From an uncultured Acetatifactor sp. (GTDB taxonomy: Bacteria > Bacillota > Clostridia > Lachnospirales > Lachnospiraceae): a stretch of 42,477 bases of DNA. Both the position numbers and the translations under genes were made by a program. This document shows positions 26,425-34,753 of the stretch, piece by piece (the stretch's first letter is position 1; each line of letters begins with the position of its first letter). The stretch covers positions 1 to 42,477 of the forward strand of contig CANPWA010000024.1 of the NCBI GenBank assembly GCA_947581865.1, read 5' to 3'. The notes below the pieces were generated by a model that was given only the letters and a program-made list of their open reading frames with translations, had not been told where the DNA came from and did not search any database.

Positions 26425-27910
26425 TATGCTGGATTACCAGGAGAACAGATGGGCGACGCTGGAGGAGTTTAAGGACGGGCTGAGCCGGCAGAGGATCGGT
26501 ACGCCCCAGGAGGCATCGGGGGTGCCTTTGATGGTGGAAGGGGACGATATTTATGTGGACGAAACGGACAGCCATACGCTGATCTTTGGAAACACCGGAT
26601 CCAAAAAGACAAGAAATTTCTGCATCCCCGCAGTGTTTGCGATGGGAGGCGCAGGAGAGTCCATGATCATCTCGGATCCGAAGGGGGAGATCTATCGTAA
26701 TACTTCAGGTTATCTCAAGGATCGGGGATACAGGATTCAGGTCATCAATTTGCGTGACATGGATTGCGGATGTCAGTGGAATCCTCTCACGGTTCCTTTT
26801 TTGCAATACCGGCAGGGGAAGAAGGATGTGGGCGTGGGAATGGTGTCGGATTTCTGCCATCAGCTTTCCGATCTGGTGCGCAATGAAAAGGATCCGTTCT
26901 GGGAAATGTCGGCGAGGGAGATTTTGGAGGCGCTCATATTGATTCTGTTTGAGTATGCGCAGGAGGAGAGCGAGGTCAATATGAGCAGTGTAAAACAGCT
27001 CAGGGATAATATCCGCGTGCTCTCCGACGATGATACCGATCTGGACGAAGCTCCCGCCAGGGCATTCTGGGAATTTTTGGAGAGTTTCCCCAAAGGGTCA
27101 CTCATCTCTTTCAAACTTGCCACTGCCATCAGCTTAAAAAGGGTGGAGAAGACTCTTGCCGGGATCCTCACCACCATAGATGCCATGCTGAATCCGTTTA
27201 TCATTCAGCAGGGGCTGATCGATATGACATGGTATTCCGAGGTGGATTACGATCGGATCGCCCAGAAGAAGACCGCGCTTTTTCTGCTCCTCCCGGACGA
27301 GAAGCGCACCTTACATATTCTGGTCAGTATCTTTGTCAAGCAGTGTTATGAGCAGTTGATCGATCTGGCGCAGAAGCAGGAGGAACTCCGGCTTTCCTGC
27401 CGGGTCAATTTTATTCTTGACGAGTTTTCCAATTTTCCCCGGATCGCGGACATGCCCTCCATGATCTCTGCCGCCCGCAGCAGAAATATCCGTTTTCTGT
27501 TGGTGGTGCAGAGCAGACAGCAGCTGTTTGCCCGGTATAAAGACGAGGCGGACACCATCCGCTCCAACTGCCGCAACTGGATTTTTCTTGCCAGCCGTGA
27601 GATCGAGCTTTTGGAGGAGATCAAGAAACTCTGCGGAGATGTCACCCCTGAGGGAGAGTCGGTCAGACCGCTGATCTCTGTCACGGGGCTGCAGCGGCTG
27701 CGCATCGGCTGGGAGGATTCCCAGGCGCTGATCCTGCGTCCCCAGAAGGCTCCCTTCATTTCGTGGGTCAAGGATTATTCCCTCTATCCCGGGACCTGCT
27801 TTGAGCCTGTCCCTCTCAAAAAGCGGCAGCAGCGCAAGGGGAAGGTGTATGACATTGTAGATCATTATATCCGTGCGCTGGATGAGACAGAGGAGAAGGA
27901 GAATGCTTAA
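26408..27910 (+). CDS. Orphan VirD4/TraG-like coupling ATPase
   Basis: A 500-residue ATPase of the type IV secretion coupling-protein family, which pump DNA or protein. Walker A region is FGNTGSKKTRN (residues 60-70): the glycine before the usual GKT is Lys66, so it reads G-S-K-K-T. SMIISDPKGEIY follows, the family motif after the first strand. Walker B is NFILDEFSNFP (Asp338-Glu339), and FLLVVQSRQQLFARYKDEADTI then RNWIFLASREIE complete the core. No N-terminal membrane helices are seen, unlike true VirD4, and no relaxase or other transfer gene is nearby. GAGGTG lies seven bases before the ATG. It overlaps both neighbours, so it works with them. Confidence 0.85.
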   Translation: MRQRSDMLDYQENRWATLEEFKDGLSRQRIGTPQEASGVPLMVEGDDIYVDETDSHTLIFGNTGSKKTRNFCIPAVFAMGGAGESMIISDPKGEIYRNTSGYLKDRGYRIQVINLRDMDCGCQWNPLTVPFLQYRQGKKDVGVGMVSDFCHQLSDLVRNEKDPFWEMSAREILEALILILFEYAQEESEVNMSSVKQLRDNIRVLSDDDTDLDEAPARAFWEFLESFPKGSLISFKLATAISLKRVEKTLAGILTTIDAMLNPFIIQQGLIDMTWYSEVDYDRIAQKKTALFLLLPDEKRTLHILVSIFVKQCYEQLIDLAQKQEELRLSCRVNFILDEFSNFPRIADMPSMISAARSRNIRFLLVVQSRQQLFARYKDEADTIRSNCRNWIFLASREIELLEEIKKLCGDVTPEGESVRPLISVTGLQRLRIGWEDSQALILRPQKAPFISWVKDYSLYPGTCFEPVPLKKRQQRKGKVYDIVDHYIRALDETEEKENA

Positions 27911-28637
27911 AAAATGGGGATCTTCGGTCTATCTGCGCCCTGCCTGGCGCCGGGGTTATGTGGAAGTGCTGAAGCTTTTGGATTATATTGAATCCGAAGA
28001 AGAGGAAGGAGAGGAACAGATCCCGAAGGAGGTACTCGACTTCCTTGTGGAGCATCAGGATCCGGATTATCATTTTGAAGTGGAATTTTCAGGCGATCCG
28101 GATCTGAGGCTGGACGAAATGCTGGATGCCTTGTCCTGGGAAGGATGGAAAGTGCTGGATATGATCATCCGATACTTTTGGGATTCCCCAAAGGAGCGGG
28201 AGGAGCGCGACCAGAGATTGATCAACTCCCGCCGGGAAGAAATGATCCGGCGCCAGGAATATGTGCAGGAAGGCATCGAAGAATTTCTCAGAAGGCGGCA
28301 GGAGAGCGGCGAGCCCTTTCGGGGGATGGAGCTTAAGCTGCTGCGGAACCATTCCCTGGGCTGTACCCAGGCGCTCGCCGTGCTGGACAGGATCATACCG
28401 CAGTACAGGAAGCGGATTCCCAAAGAATATATCTGGCTTTTGGAGACATCGGCAAAAAAACAATACCAATACGATTTTGTGACGGAGAGGGATGACGGGA
28501 GTTTCGGAGTGGAAAAAGTTCCTGCAGAGGAGACCTGGGAGATCCTGGCAGATATATCGGAAAGGTACTGGAAGGGATATCACGTCGCGCCGGAGGAGAT
28601 TGAAATTCAGTTGAATTATATCCCGTGGGAGGGATAA
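27903..28637 (+). CDS. Unrecognised 244-residue protein linked to the VirD4-like ATPase
   Basis: Begins at ATG 27903, overlapping the ATPase stop by eight bases, with GAGGAG seven bases upstream. The protein is charged and helical: an acidic patch (YIESEEEEGEEQIPKE), a long mixed-charge helix (RDQRLINSRREEMIRRQEY), and a C-terminal part with RKRIPKEYIWLLE and APEEIEIQLNYIPW. No signal peptide, membrane segment, nuclease or nucleotide motif is visible. Its coupling to the ATPase suggests a partner or substrate adaptor. No terminator was seen after it; the next gene has its own strong promoter. Confidence 0.7.
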   Translation: MLKKWGSSVYLRPAWRRGYVEVLKLLDYIESEEEEGEEQIPKEVLDFLVEHQDPDYHFEVEFSGDPDLRLDEMLDALSWEGWKVLDMIIRYFWDSPKEREERDQRLINSRREEMIRRQEYVQEGIEEFLRRRQESGEPFRGMELKLLRNHSLGCTQALAVLDRIIPQYRKRIPKEYIWLLETSAKKQYQYDFVTERDDGSFGVEKVPAEETWEILADISERYWKGYHVAPEEIEIQLNYIPWEG

Positions 28638-28682
28638 AAAGACAAAATCATTACAATAGAGCCGTGGAATTTTTCGGAAGTG

Positions 28683-28711
28683 TTGACAAATGATGGGCTG
28701 TGTGATATATT
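28683..28711 (+). promoter_or_regulatory. Promoter of the NlpC/P60 gene
   Basis: A perfect TTGACA (28683-28688), a 17-base spacer and TATATT (28706-28711); start of transcription near 28718. Confidence 0.85.
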
Positions 28712-28738
28712 TGTAACCAAACGTAACAATTTTGTAAC
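28712..28738 (+). promoter_or_regulatory. Repeated GTAAC boxes, possible WalR-type operator
   Basis: Three direct copies: TGTAAC (28712-28717), CGTAAC (28722-28727) and TGTAAC (28733-28738). The last two are spaced five bases apart, close to the WalR consensus TGTWAH-N5-TGTWAH with one mismatch. WalR controls wall hydrolases in other Firmicutes and the next gene is one. They lie over the predicted transcription start, which would fit repression. Confidence 0.4.
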
Positions 28739-28760
28739 AAATATTACATAGGACGAAATG

Positions 28761-28805
28761 ACCGGCTGCGGATAGATCGACCCCCTGGGATGCGGTACAG
28801 CCGGT
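28761..28805 (+). other. Stem-loop in the 5' leader of the NlpC/P60 gene
   Basis: ACCGGCTG (28761-28768) pairs perfectly with CAGCCGGT (28798-28805) around a 29-base loop, ending ten bases before the AGGAGG ribosome site. No T-run follows, so it is not a terminator. It does not match a riboswitch class I can recognise. Confidence 0.5.
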
Positions 28806-28825
28806 GGAAAATACAGGAGGAAAGT

Positions 28826-30019
28826 ATGTTGAGCGGCTCTATGAAAATAACTGCATGTGCGATGGCGGCAGTTATGGCATTTTCCGGAATGTCTCTGACG
28901 GCAGATGCTTCCTATGGTCCTTCCGTGCTGCCCAGCGGAGGTGTGGGATTAAGTCTCGCGAACAATGTCGCCTCGCTGGATACGCTGCCGGGAGTTGAGA
29001 AAGATACAAAGAAGACGACGACCGCAGGTACGGCGGCGAAAACCCCGGAGTCGGAACAGAAAGCTTCCGAGGAAGAAATGTTCCGCAATCTGGTGATCGC
29101 CCAGGTAAATGATTATGTAAATATCCGAAATATGCCCAGTGAGAAAGGTGAGATCATCGGCAAGCTTTACGATGACTCCGTGGGAACTTTGCTGGGAGAG
29201 GAGGACGGCTGGTATCAGATCAAGTCCGGAACGGTGACCGGTTATGTGAAAGGCGAGTTCTGTGTCACGGGTGAGGAAGCCGTTGAACTGGCGAAGGAGG
29301 TAGGTACCCGTTTTGCCACGGTTACTACCACAACTTTGAAGGTGCGCACCGAGCCCAGTCTCGAGGCATCCGTGCTGGGGCTGGTTCCCCTGGATGAGGA
29401 ACTGGTGGTATTGGATGAGACAGAGGAATGGGTACAGGTTGACGTCGAGGAAGGGCTTGGATGGGTGTCCAAAGAATATGTGACCCTGCATACGGAGTTT
29501 GTGGAAGCGGAGTCCAAGGCAGAGGAAGAGGCGCGGCTTGCCAAGGAGGCGGAGGAGCGCAGGAAAGCCCGGGCAGCGGCGGCAAAGACGACGCAGACCC
29601 AGGAGACTCCCGCTGCCGGTAAAAATACGAACACAACCGCTGCCACGGTTGTCTCCGATGAGAACAGCAGTGAGATGGGTGTGTCGGTTGCAGAGTATGC
29701 TTTGCAGTTTGTGGGCAATCCTTATGTATATGGCGGTTCCAGTCTGACCAACGGAACGGACTGTTCCGGTTTTGTCATGAGTGTCTATGCGAATTTTGGC
29801 GTGAGCCTGCCTCACTCCTCATCCGCAGACCGCAGTCAGGGTTCCGCTGTGGAGGGAGGGCTCGACAATGCCCAGCCCGGCGACATAGTCTGCTATTCAG
29901 GTCATGTGGGACTGTATATCGGAGACGGACAGATTGTCCACGCCTCCACGAAGAAGACCGGAATCATTGTGTCCAGCGCAAGCTACAAGAAGGTGCTGGC
30001 TGTGAGGAGAATCTTCTAA
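28826..30019 (+). CDS. Secreted SH3-NlpC/P60 peptidoglycan endopeptidase
   Basis: A cell-wall hydrolase that cuts peptide cross-links. The 397-residue preprotein has a signal peptide (about 1-28, ADA|S cleavage), a threonine-rich linker, two bacterial SH3 domains (YVNIRNMPSEKGEIIGKL; TLKVRTEPSLEASVLGLV), a charged alanine-rich stalk and a C-terminal NlpC/P60 domain. Catalytic residues are Cys313 (TDCSGF), His360 (GHVGLYIG) and His372 (IVHAS). AGGAGG lies five bases before ATG 28826. It has a strong promoter with GTAAC boxes over the start and a terminator after it, so it is a single-gene unit. Confidence 0.95.
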   Translation: MLSGSMKITACAMAAVMAFSGMSLTADASYGPSVLPSGGVGLSLANNVASLDTLPGVEKDTKKTTTAGTAAKTPESEQKASEEEMFRNLVIAQVNDYVNIRNMPSEKGEIIGKLYDDSVGTLLGEEDGWYQIKSGTVTGYVKGEFCVTGEEAVELAKEVGTRFATVTTTTLKVRTEPSLEASVLGLVPLDEELVVLDETEEWVQVDVEEGLGWVSKEYVTLHTEFVEAESKAEEEARLAKEAEERRKARAAAAKTTQTQETPAAGKNTNTTAATVVSDENSSEMGVSVAEYALQFVGNPYVYGGSSLTNGTDCSGFVMSVYANFGVSLPHSSSADRSQGSAVEGGLDNAQPGDIVCYSGHVGLYIGDGQIVHASTKKTGIIVSSASYKKVLAVRRIF

Positions 30020-30059
30020 GCGATAGGCTGATATGTAATAGAACAATATACAATAGAAC

Positions 30060-30096
30060 AAAAAAGCCCTCTGCCCAAAAGGCGGGGGGCTTTTTT
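30060..30096 (+). terminator. Terminator of the NlpC/P60 gene
   Basis: AAAAAGCCCTCTGCC and GGCGGGGGGCTTTTTT form a stem with G-U pairs over a CAAAA loop, then a run of six T. Confidence 0.9.
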
Positions 30097-30188
30097 ACCG
30101 TGTGGAATGTTTGTTTGAACCTGCGCTCTCTTTTTCCCAAGAGGGAGAGGTGAAAGGTTCGGGAGTGGTTCTTGAGAAGGTTGAAGGA

Positions 30189-30338
30189 ATGGATATAGAA
30201 AATAAGGAGTCATACTTTTCTGATTTTTGCAGGAGTAATTGTCCAAGTTGTCAAAATATTGTGCGGGAAGAAATGAGGACGGTATTTGATGAGACTGTGC
30301 AATTTGTACAAAAAAGGTTAAAAAAACAAAAGAAGTGA
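30189..30338 (+). CDS. Small cysteine-containing protein, 49 residues
   Basis: ATG 30189 has AGAAGG eight bases before it. The product starts MDIENKESYFSDF and holds three cysteines in FCRSNCPSC, a possible metal-binding knuckle, then a helix EEMRTVFDETVQFVQKRLKKQKK with a basic end. An upstream in-frame ATG at 30102 would add 29 residues but lies directly behind the terminator. I do not recognise it; no partner is obvious. Confidence 0.45.
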   Translation: MDIENKESYFSDFCRSNCPSCQNIVREEMRTVFDETVQFVQKRLKKQKK

Positions 30339-30365
30339 CAGCGCGGATGGAGCAGGACGATCTAT

Positions 30366-30436
30366 TTATCCACATTTTAAACACTGGAAAATTGGACAAA
30401 AGTAACTTATACACCAAGTTATACACATTATCCACC
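30366..30436 (+). promoter_or_regulatory. Cluster of four DnaA-box sequences in a gene-free 373-base region
   Basis: Within 30339-30711, which has no gene, four sequences match the DnaA box TTATNCACA in the same direction: TTATCCACA (30366-30374) and TTATACACA (30419-30427) exactly, TTATACACC (30407-30415) and TTATCCACC (30428-30436) with one mismatch. The last two abut. A+T-rich DNA follows to ~30600. No dnaA or dnaN is near, so a DnaA-binding or titration site is more likely than the origin. Confidence 0.55.
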
Positions 30437-30588
30437 AAAAAAGAGGCAAAAATTTCTCCCTGGAAAAGCTTGTCAAGCGAAACTTATGTTTTGTGAAATT
30501 CTTCTAAAATTATCAAAACGGACCCCAAAAACAAAAAATCCTATTGACAGGATCAATGTCATAAACATGTATAAAATTGGTAAAATTA

Positions 30589-30618
30589 TTGCAAAATGCA
30601 CCACAAATATGTTATAAT
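30589..30618 (+). promoter_or_regulatory. Promoter of hpf
   Basis: TTGCAA (30589-30594), an 18-base spacer and TATAAT (30613-30618) with an extended -10 TGT before it. It leaves an untranslated leader of about 85 bases. Confidence 0.7.
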
Positions 30619-30711
30619 GCTTATACAATAAATTGCTGAAGGGGATGAAATTTTGAAAGTTCCTTCCATATAAGAAATGGATACCCTCTAAGCGGACTGT
30701 GAGGTATAGGC

Positions 30712-31239
30712 ATGAAATTTATTATTGTAGGACGTAATATTGAAGTGACGCCGGGATTGAAGGCTGCCGTGGAGGACAAGCTGGGCAAACTGGACAAGTA
30801 TTTTAACCCCGATACCGAGGTGCATGTGACCTTAAGTGTGGAGAAGGAACGCCAGAAGATTGAAGTGACCATACCTGTGAAGGGAAGTATCATACGTTCC
30901 GAGCAGGTCAGCAGCGACATGTATGTATCCATTGATCTGGTGGAGGAGATCATTGAGAGACAGCTGAAAAGATATAAGAACAAGATCGTGGACAGACAGC
31001 AGGCGGGCTCCGAGTTCAGCCAGACCTATGTGGAGAACGACTATATGGACGACGAGGAGATCAAGATCGTCCGTACCAAGAAGTTTGACATCAAGCCCAT
31101 GTACCCGGAGGATGCCTGCATCCAGATGGAACTTCTGGGGCACAACTTCTTCGTGTTCTGCAATGCAGAGACCGATCAGGTGAATGTGGTGTACAAGAGA
31201 AAAGGTGACACTTACGGTCTGATAGAGCCGGAATATTAG
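30712..31239 (+). CDS. hpf: Ribosome hibernation promoting factor, long form
   Basis: Binds the 30S subunit and drives 70S dimerisation (100S) in slow growth. The 175-residue length is that of the long form: an N-terminal RaiA-like domain (MKFIIVGRNIEVTPGLK … VSIDLVEEIIERQLKRYKNK, residues 1-100), a linker, and a C-terminal dimerisation domain (IVRTKKFDIKPMYPEDACIQMELLGHNFFVF … RKGDTYGLIEPEY). The start ATG 30712 has weak GTGAGG upstream. The nearby DnaA boxes lie 280-350 bases before it. Confidence 0.96.
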   Translation: MKFIIVGRNIEVTPGLKAAVEDKLGKLDKYFNPDTEVHVTLSVEKERQKIEVTIPVKGSIIRSEQVSSDMYVSIDLVEEIIERQLKRYKNKIVDRQQAGSEFSQTYVENDYMDDEEIKIVRTKKFDIKPMYPEDACIQMELLGHNFFVFCNAETDQVNVVYKRKGDTYGLIEPEY

Positions 31240-31337
31240 GATGTCAGAGCGGATATCGCTGTGTTTTGGCGATAGATGTCCCCGGAGGGGCACATAGTTT
31301 ATGGGTTTCCCACATAGAATAGGAGAAACAGAGCCGT

Positions 31338-32516
31338 GTGGGTGAAGCCATGCAGAATAAATTAAACGGAAAGAAGCCGATGGGGGAAGCGCAGGAGAGT
31401 ATCCGACGCTTTACACTGAGATACCGGGGAGCCGGTGACCGGGGAAATGCCCGCAGTGGCAGAGACGAAAGAATAGGAAAGCTGAGACAAGCACTTGTCT
31501 GGGAGATGATCGCCCTGACGGTGCTTGTCTCTTTTGTGGTGGAGCGTCACAGGGCGGTGGAGACGGCAGGCACCGGGCAGGATTATATCAAGTGGGTGGA
31601 TTTTACGGTTTCCTATGACGCTCTGTGCCGCGCGTACCAGTGGGATGTGGATACGCATGACTCGGAGAACGAAGTTCACTGGATTGAGCTTCTGGCGTAC
31701 ACCGCGTGCCGCACCGGCGCGAAATTTGACCAGAAAGCATTGAAAATTTTGGAGGATACGGCGGAGAAGCTTTCTTTGGGGGAGACCACCATGGAGACCC
31801 TCACGGAAGATTTGCAGTATTATCCCTATTATCTCGAGGCGTATACCGCCGTCCTGGGCGGTATGGTGGGAGAATATGAGGCGGAAGTGCAGGATGAGAA
31901 CGGGCACATCAACTGGGAAAAAAGGTATGGGCTCAAGGCCTATTTTCCTTTGGCAAGAGGGTTTGACTATACCCATTTTGATGACTTCGGGACGAGCAGA
32001 AGCTATGGTTATAAGAGAAAGCATCTGGGGCACGATATGATGGGGCTGACGGGAACCCCCATCGTGGCGATCGAATCCGGCTATGTGGAGGCTCTGGGGT
32101 GGAATCAGTACGGTGGATGGCGCATCGGGATCCGCAGTCTGGACGGCAAGAGATATTATTATTACGCACATCTTAGGCAGAATTATCCGTTTGCGGAAAA
32201 TCTCGAGGAGGGCAGCCCCGTCACTGCCGGAGATGTCATAGGATATATGGGGCACACGGGTTATTCCACCAAGGAGAATGTCAATAATATAGAAGTGACC
32301 CATCTGCACTGGGGGCTGGAACTGATTTTTGATGAGTCGCAGAAAGAGAGTGACAATGAGATCTGGATCGATGTCTATGCGCTCACGCGATTTCTGGCAA
32401 AACATACCCAGCCTGTCGAGAAGGTGGAGGGAAGCAAAGAGTGGAAGAGGACCACAAATATACGGGATATCCAGGAGGACGGATACACGGAAGACCTGCT
32501 TCCAAGGCTGAATTAA
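31338..32516 (+). CDS. Membrane-anchored M23 metallopeptidase
   Basis: LytM/M23-type zinc endopeptidase acting on the peptidoglycan peptide, or a SpoIIQ-like degenerate relative. The 392-residue protein has one transmembrane helix at about 54-69 (LVWEMIALTVLVSFVVE), a helical middle domain, and the M23 domain from ~220. Zinc ligands are present: His229 and Asp233 (HLGHD) and the HxH pair His322/His324 (THLHWG), so activity is expected. The start is taken as GTG 31338, with AGGAGA upstream; ATG 31350 is an alternative. It stands alone between hpf and the butyrate operon. Confidence 0.88.
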   Translation: MGEAMQNKLNGKKPMGEAQESIRRFTLRYRGAGDRGNARSGRDERIGKLRQALVWEMIALTVLVSFVVERHRAVETAGTGQDYIKWVDFTVSYDALCRAYQWDVDTHDSENEVHWIELLAYTACRTGAKFDQKALKILEDTAEKLSLGETTMETLTEDLQYYPYYLEAYTAVLGGMVGEYEAEVQDENGHINWEKRYGLKAYFPLARGFDYTHFDDFGTSRSYGYKRKHLGHDMMGLTGTPIVAIESGYVEALGWNQYGGWRIGIRSLDGKRYYYYAHLRQNYPFAENLEEGSPVTAGDVIGYMGHTGYSTKENVNNIEVTHLHWGLELIFDESQKESDNEIWIDVYALTRFLAKHTQPVEKVEGSKEWKRTTNIRDIQEDGYTEDLLPRLN

Positions 32517-32555
32517 ACTGCTTGTTATTTTTTTGTCAAAATTTTTATAAAACCA

Positions 32556-32584
32556 TTGCAAAAGAAAAACTCCTATGATACAAT
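32556..32584 (+). promoter_or_regulatory. Promoter of the butyryl-CoA operon
   Basis: TTGCAA (32556-32561), a 17-base spacer and TACAAT (32579-32584) with TGA before it. The start of transcription near 32591 leaves about 70 bases before thlA. Confidence 0.75.
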
Positions 32585-32660
32585 GGCTACAGTAGTAATG
32601 ACAAAAAAATAACAATCCATGCAACAAGTAATAGGCAAAGAAAATCGGAGGAAAACAGAT

Positions 32661-33845
32661 ATGGCGAAAAAAGTGGTACTTGCAGGCGCATGCCGCACGG
32701 CGATCGGCACGATGGGAGGGTCTTTGAGCACGACTCCCGCCGCGGATCTGGGCGCGATCGTGATCAAAGAAGCTTTAAAGAGAGCGGGCGTGGATCCCGC
32801 ACAGGTGGATCAGGTGTACATGGGCTGCGTCATCCAGGCAGGTCAGGGACAGAATGTGGCGCGTCAGGCGTCCATCAAGGCAGGGCTGCCCATAGAGGTG
32901 CCCGCGGTGACCATGAACGTGGTGTGCGGTTCCGGCTTAAACTGTGTCAATCAGGCGGCACAGATGATCCTGGCAGGGGACGCGGATGTGGTGGTCGCAG
33001 GCGGTATGGAGAACATGTCCATGGCTCCCTACGCCATTCCCCAGGCGCGTTTTGGTTACCGCATGAACAACGGCACGCTGGTGGATACCATGATCAAGGA
33101 TGCCCTTTGGGACGCTTTTAATGATTATCACATGATCAAGACTGCGGATAATATCTGCGAGGAATGGGGGCTGACCCGCGAGGAGCTGGACGAGTTCGCG
33201 TTAAAGAGCCAGCAGAAGACGGAAGCGGCGCAGAAATCCGGCGCTTTCAAAGCGGAGATCGTACCCGTGGAGGTAAAGAAAAAGAAAGAGACCGTTCTTT
33301 TTGACACGGACGAGGGTCCCAGACCCGGTTCCACCATGGAGGGTCTGGCAAAGCTGCGTCCCATCAATCCCGGCGGTTTCGTGACCGCGGGCAACGCTTC
33401 CGGCATCAATGACGGCGCGGCTGCCATTGTGGTGATGAGCGAGGAGAAGGCGAAGGAACTGGGCGTAAAGCCCATGGCGACATATGTGGCGGGAGCCCTT
33501 GCGGGCGTGCGTCCCGAGGTGATGGGCATCGGTCCCGTGGCTGCCACCAGGAAAGTAATGGCAAAGACCGGAATGAAGATCGAGGACTTTGATATCATCG
33601 AGGCAAACGAGGCGTTTGCGGCGCAGTCCGTGGCGGTGGGCAAGGAGCTTGGCATCGATGTGGACAGACAGCTCAATCCCAACGGAGGAGCCATCGCCCT
33701 GGGACATCCCGTGGGAGCGTCCGGCTGCCGTATCCTGGTAACGCTGCTGTATGAGATGCAGGCGAGGGGCGCCAAGACCGGGCTTGCGACGCTCTGCATC
33801 GGCGGCGGTATGGGCTGCTCCACCATCGTCAAGATCGAGGACTAA
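32661..33845 (+). CDS. thlA: Acetyl-CoA acetyltransferase (thiolase)
   Basis: Condenses two acetyl-CoA to acetoacetyl-CoA, the first step of butyrate formation. The 394-residue protein has the nucleophile Cys89 (NVVCGSGLN), His349 (GHPVGASGC) and Cys379 (LCIGGGMG), so all catalytic residues are present. ATG 32661 with CGGAGG upstream is the start; an in-frame ATG at 32619 lies before that site. It is the first gene of the six-gene operon, 39 bases before crt. Confidence 0.97.
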   Translation: MAKKVVLAGACRTAIGTMGGSLSTTPAADLGAIVIKEALKRAGVDPAQVDQVYMGCVIQAGQGQNVARQASIKAGLPIEVPAVTMNVVCGSGLNCVNQAAQMILAGDADVVVAGGMENMSMAPYAIPQARFGYRMNNGTLVDTMIKDALWDAFNDYHMIKTADNICEEWGLTREELDEFALKSQQKTEAAQKSGAFKAEIVPVEVKKKKETVLFDTDEGPRPGSTMEGLAKLRPINPGGFVTAGNASGINDGAAAIVVMSEEKAKELGVKPMATYVAGALAGVRPEVMGIGPVAATRKVMAKTGMKIEDFDIIEANEAFAAQSVAVGKELGIDVDRQLNPNGGAIALGHPVGASGCRILVTLLYEMQARGAKTGLATLCIGGGMGCSTIVKIED

Positions 33846-33884
33846 ACCGCGGATCGGATGAGATCATTTTCACAGGAGGCATTC

Positions 33885-34670
33885 ATGGAATATATTTTAT
33901 ATGAACAAAAAGGCGATTACGCCATTGTCACGATCAACAGGGAAAAGGCGCTCAACGCGCTCAATTCCCAGGTGCTTGAAGAACTGGACGCTGCGCTGGA
34001 CCAGGTGGATCTGGATCAGGTGCGGTGTCTGATCGTCACCGGAGCAGGTCCCAAATCCTTTGTGGCCGGTGCGGACATCGGCGAGATGAGTACCCTCACC
34101 AAGGCGGAGGGCGAGGCTTTCGGCAGGAAGGGCAACGATGTGTTCCGCAGGCTGGAGACGTTTCCCGTTCCGGTGATCGCCGCGGTGAACGGGTTTGCCC
34201 TGGGCGGCGGATGCGAGCTCTCCATGAGCTGTGACATCCGGATCTGCTCCGACAACGCGGTGTTCGGTCAGCCCGAGGTAGGGCTGGGCATCACGCCCGG
34301 ATTCGGCGGAACCCAGAGACTCGCCCGTATCGTGGGCGTCGGAATGGCCAAGCAGATGATCTACACCGCCCGCAACATCAAAGCGGACGAGGCGTACAGG
34401 ATCGGGCTGGTGAATGCGGTCTATCCGCAGGAGGAGCTTCTGCCCGCGGCGGAGAAGATGGCGTCCGGCATCGCGAAGAACGCTCCCATCGCCGTGAGAG
34501 CCTGCAAGAAGGCGATCAATGAGGGGCTGGACGCGGATATGGACGCGGCTCTCGTGATCGAGGAGAAGCTCTTTGGAAGCTGCTTTGAGACGGAGGATCA
34601 GAAATACGGCATGGCGTTTTTCCTGGACAAGAACAAGGAGAAGGTCAAGGAGCCTTTTAAGAACTGTTGA
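33885..34670 (+). CDS. crt: 3-hydroxybutyryl-CoA dehydratase (crotonase)
   Basis: Dehydrates 3-hydroxybutyryl-CoA to crotonyl-CoA. It is 261 residues, the usual length. The oxyanion hole and acid residues are present: AGADIGEM near 61-68, Glu111 in GGGCELSMSCDIRI and Glu131 in FGQPEVGLGITPG. CAGGAGG lies before ATG 33885; an upstream extension to 33858 would include that site. The order thl-crt-hbd-bcd fixes its role as the butyrate pathway crotonase rather than a general hydratase. Confidence 0.96.
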   Translation: MEYILYEQKGDYAIVTINREKALNALNSQVLEELDAALDQVDLDQVRCLIVTGAGPKSFVAGADIGEMSTLTKAEGEAFGRKGNDVFRRLETFPVPVIAAVNGFALGGGCELSMSCDIRICSDNAVFGQPEVGLGITPGFGGTQRLARIVGVGMAKQMIYTARNIKADEAYRIGLVNAVYPQEELLPAAEKMASGIAKNAPIAVRACKKAINEGLDADMDAALVIEEKLFGSCFETEDQKYGMAFFLDKNKEKVKEPFKNC

Positions 34671-34715
34671 TAGTTATAGCACGGACATGCCGGGAGGCGC
34701 GTTTTTGCTGAAGCG

Positions 34716-34734
34716 CATCCGGCGGTTCCGGATG
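34716..34734 (+). other. Intergenic stem-loop between crt and hbd
   Basis: CATCCGG (34716-34722) pairs perfectly with CCGGATG (34728-34734) over a five-base loop. No T-run follows, so it may affect mRNA processing or stability rather than termination. Confidence 0.5.
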
Positions 34735-34753
34735 AGAATAAGGAGGATGAGAG

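Noticed and set aside
26408..27910. A conjugative element or ICE
   Set aside because: Only the coupling-type ATPase is recognisable; no relaxase, mating-pair genes, integrase or att sites were found nearby.
28718..28826. c-di-AMP (ydaO) riboswitch before the NlpC/P60 gene
   Set aside because: Such genes often have it, but the leader is too short and lacks its conserved sequences.
30339..30711. Chromosomal replication origin (oriC)
   Set aside because: DnaA boxes and A+T-rich DNA are present, but there is no dnaA/dnaN neighbour and no clear unwinding element, so only a DnaA-box cluster is claimed.
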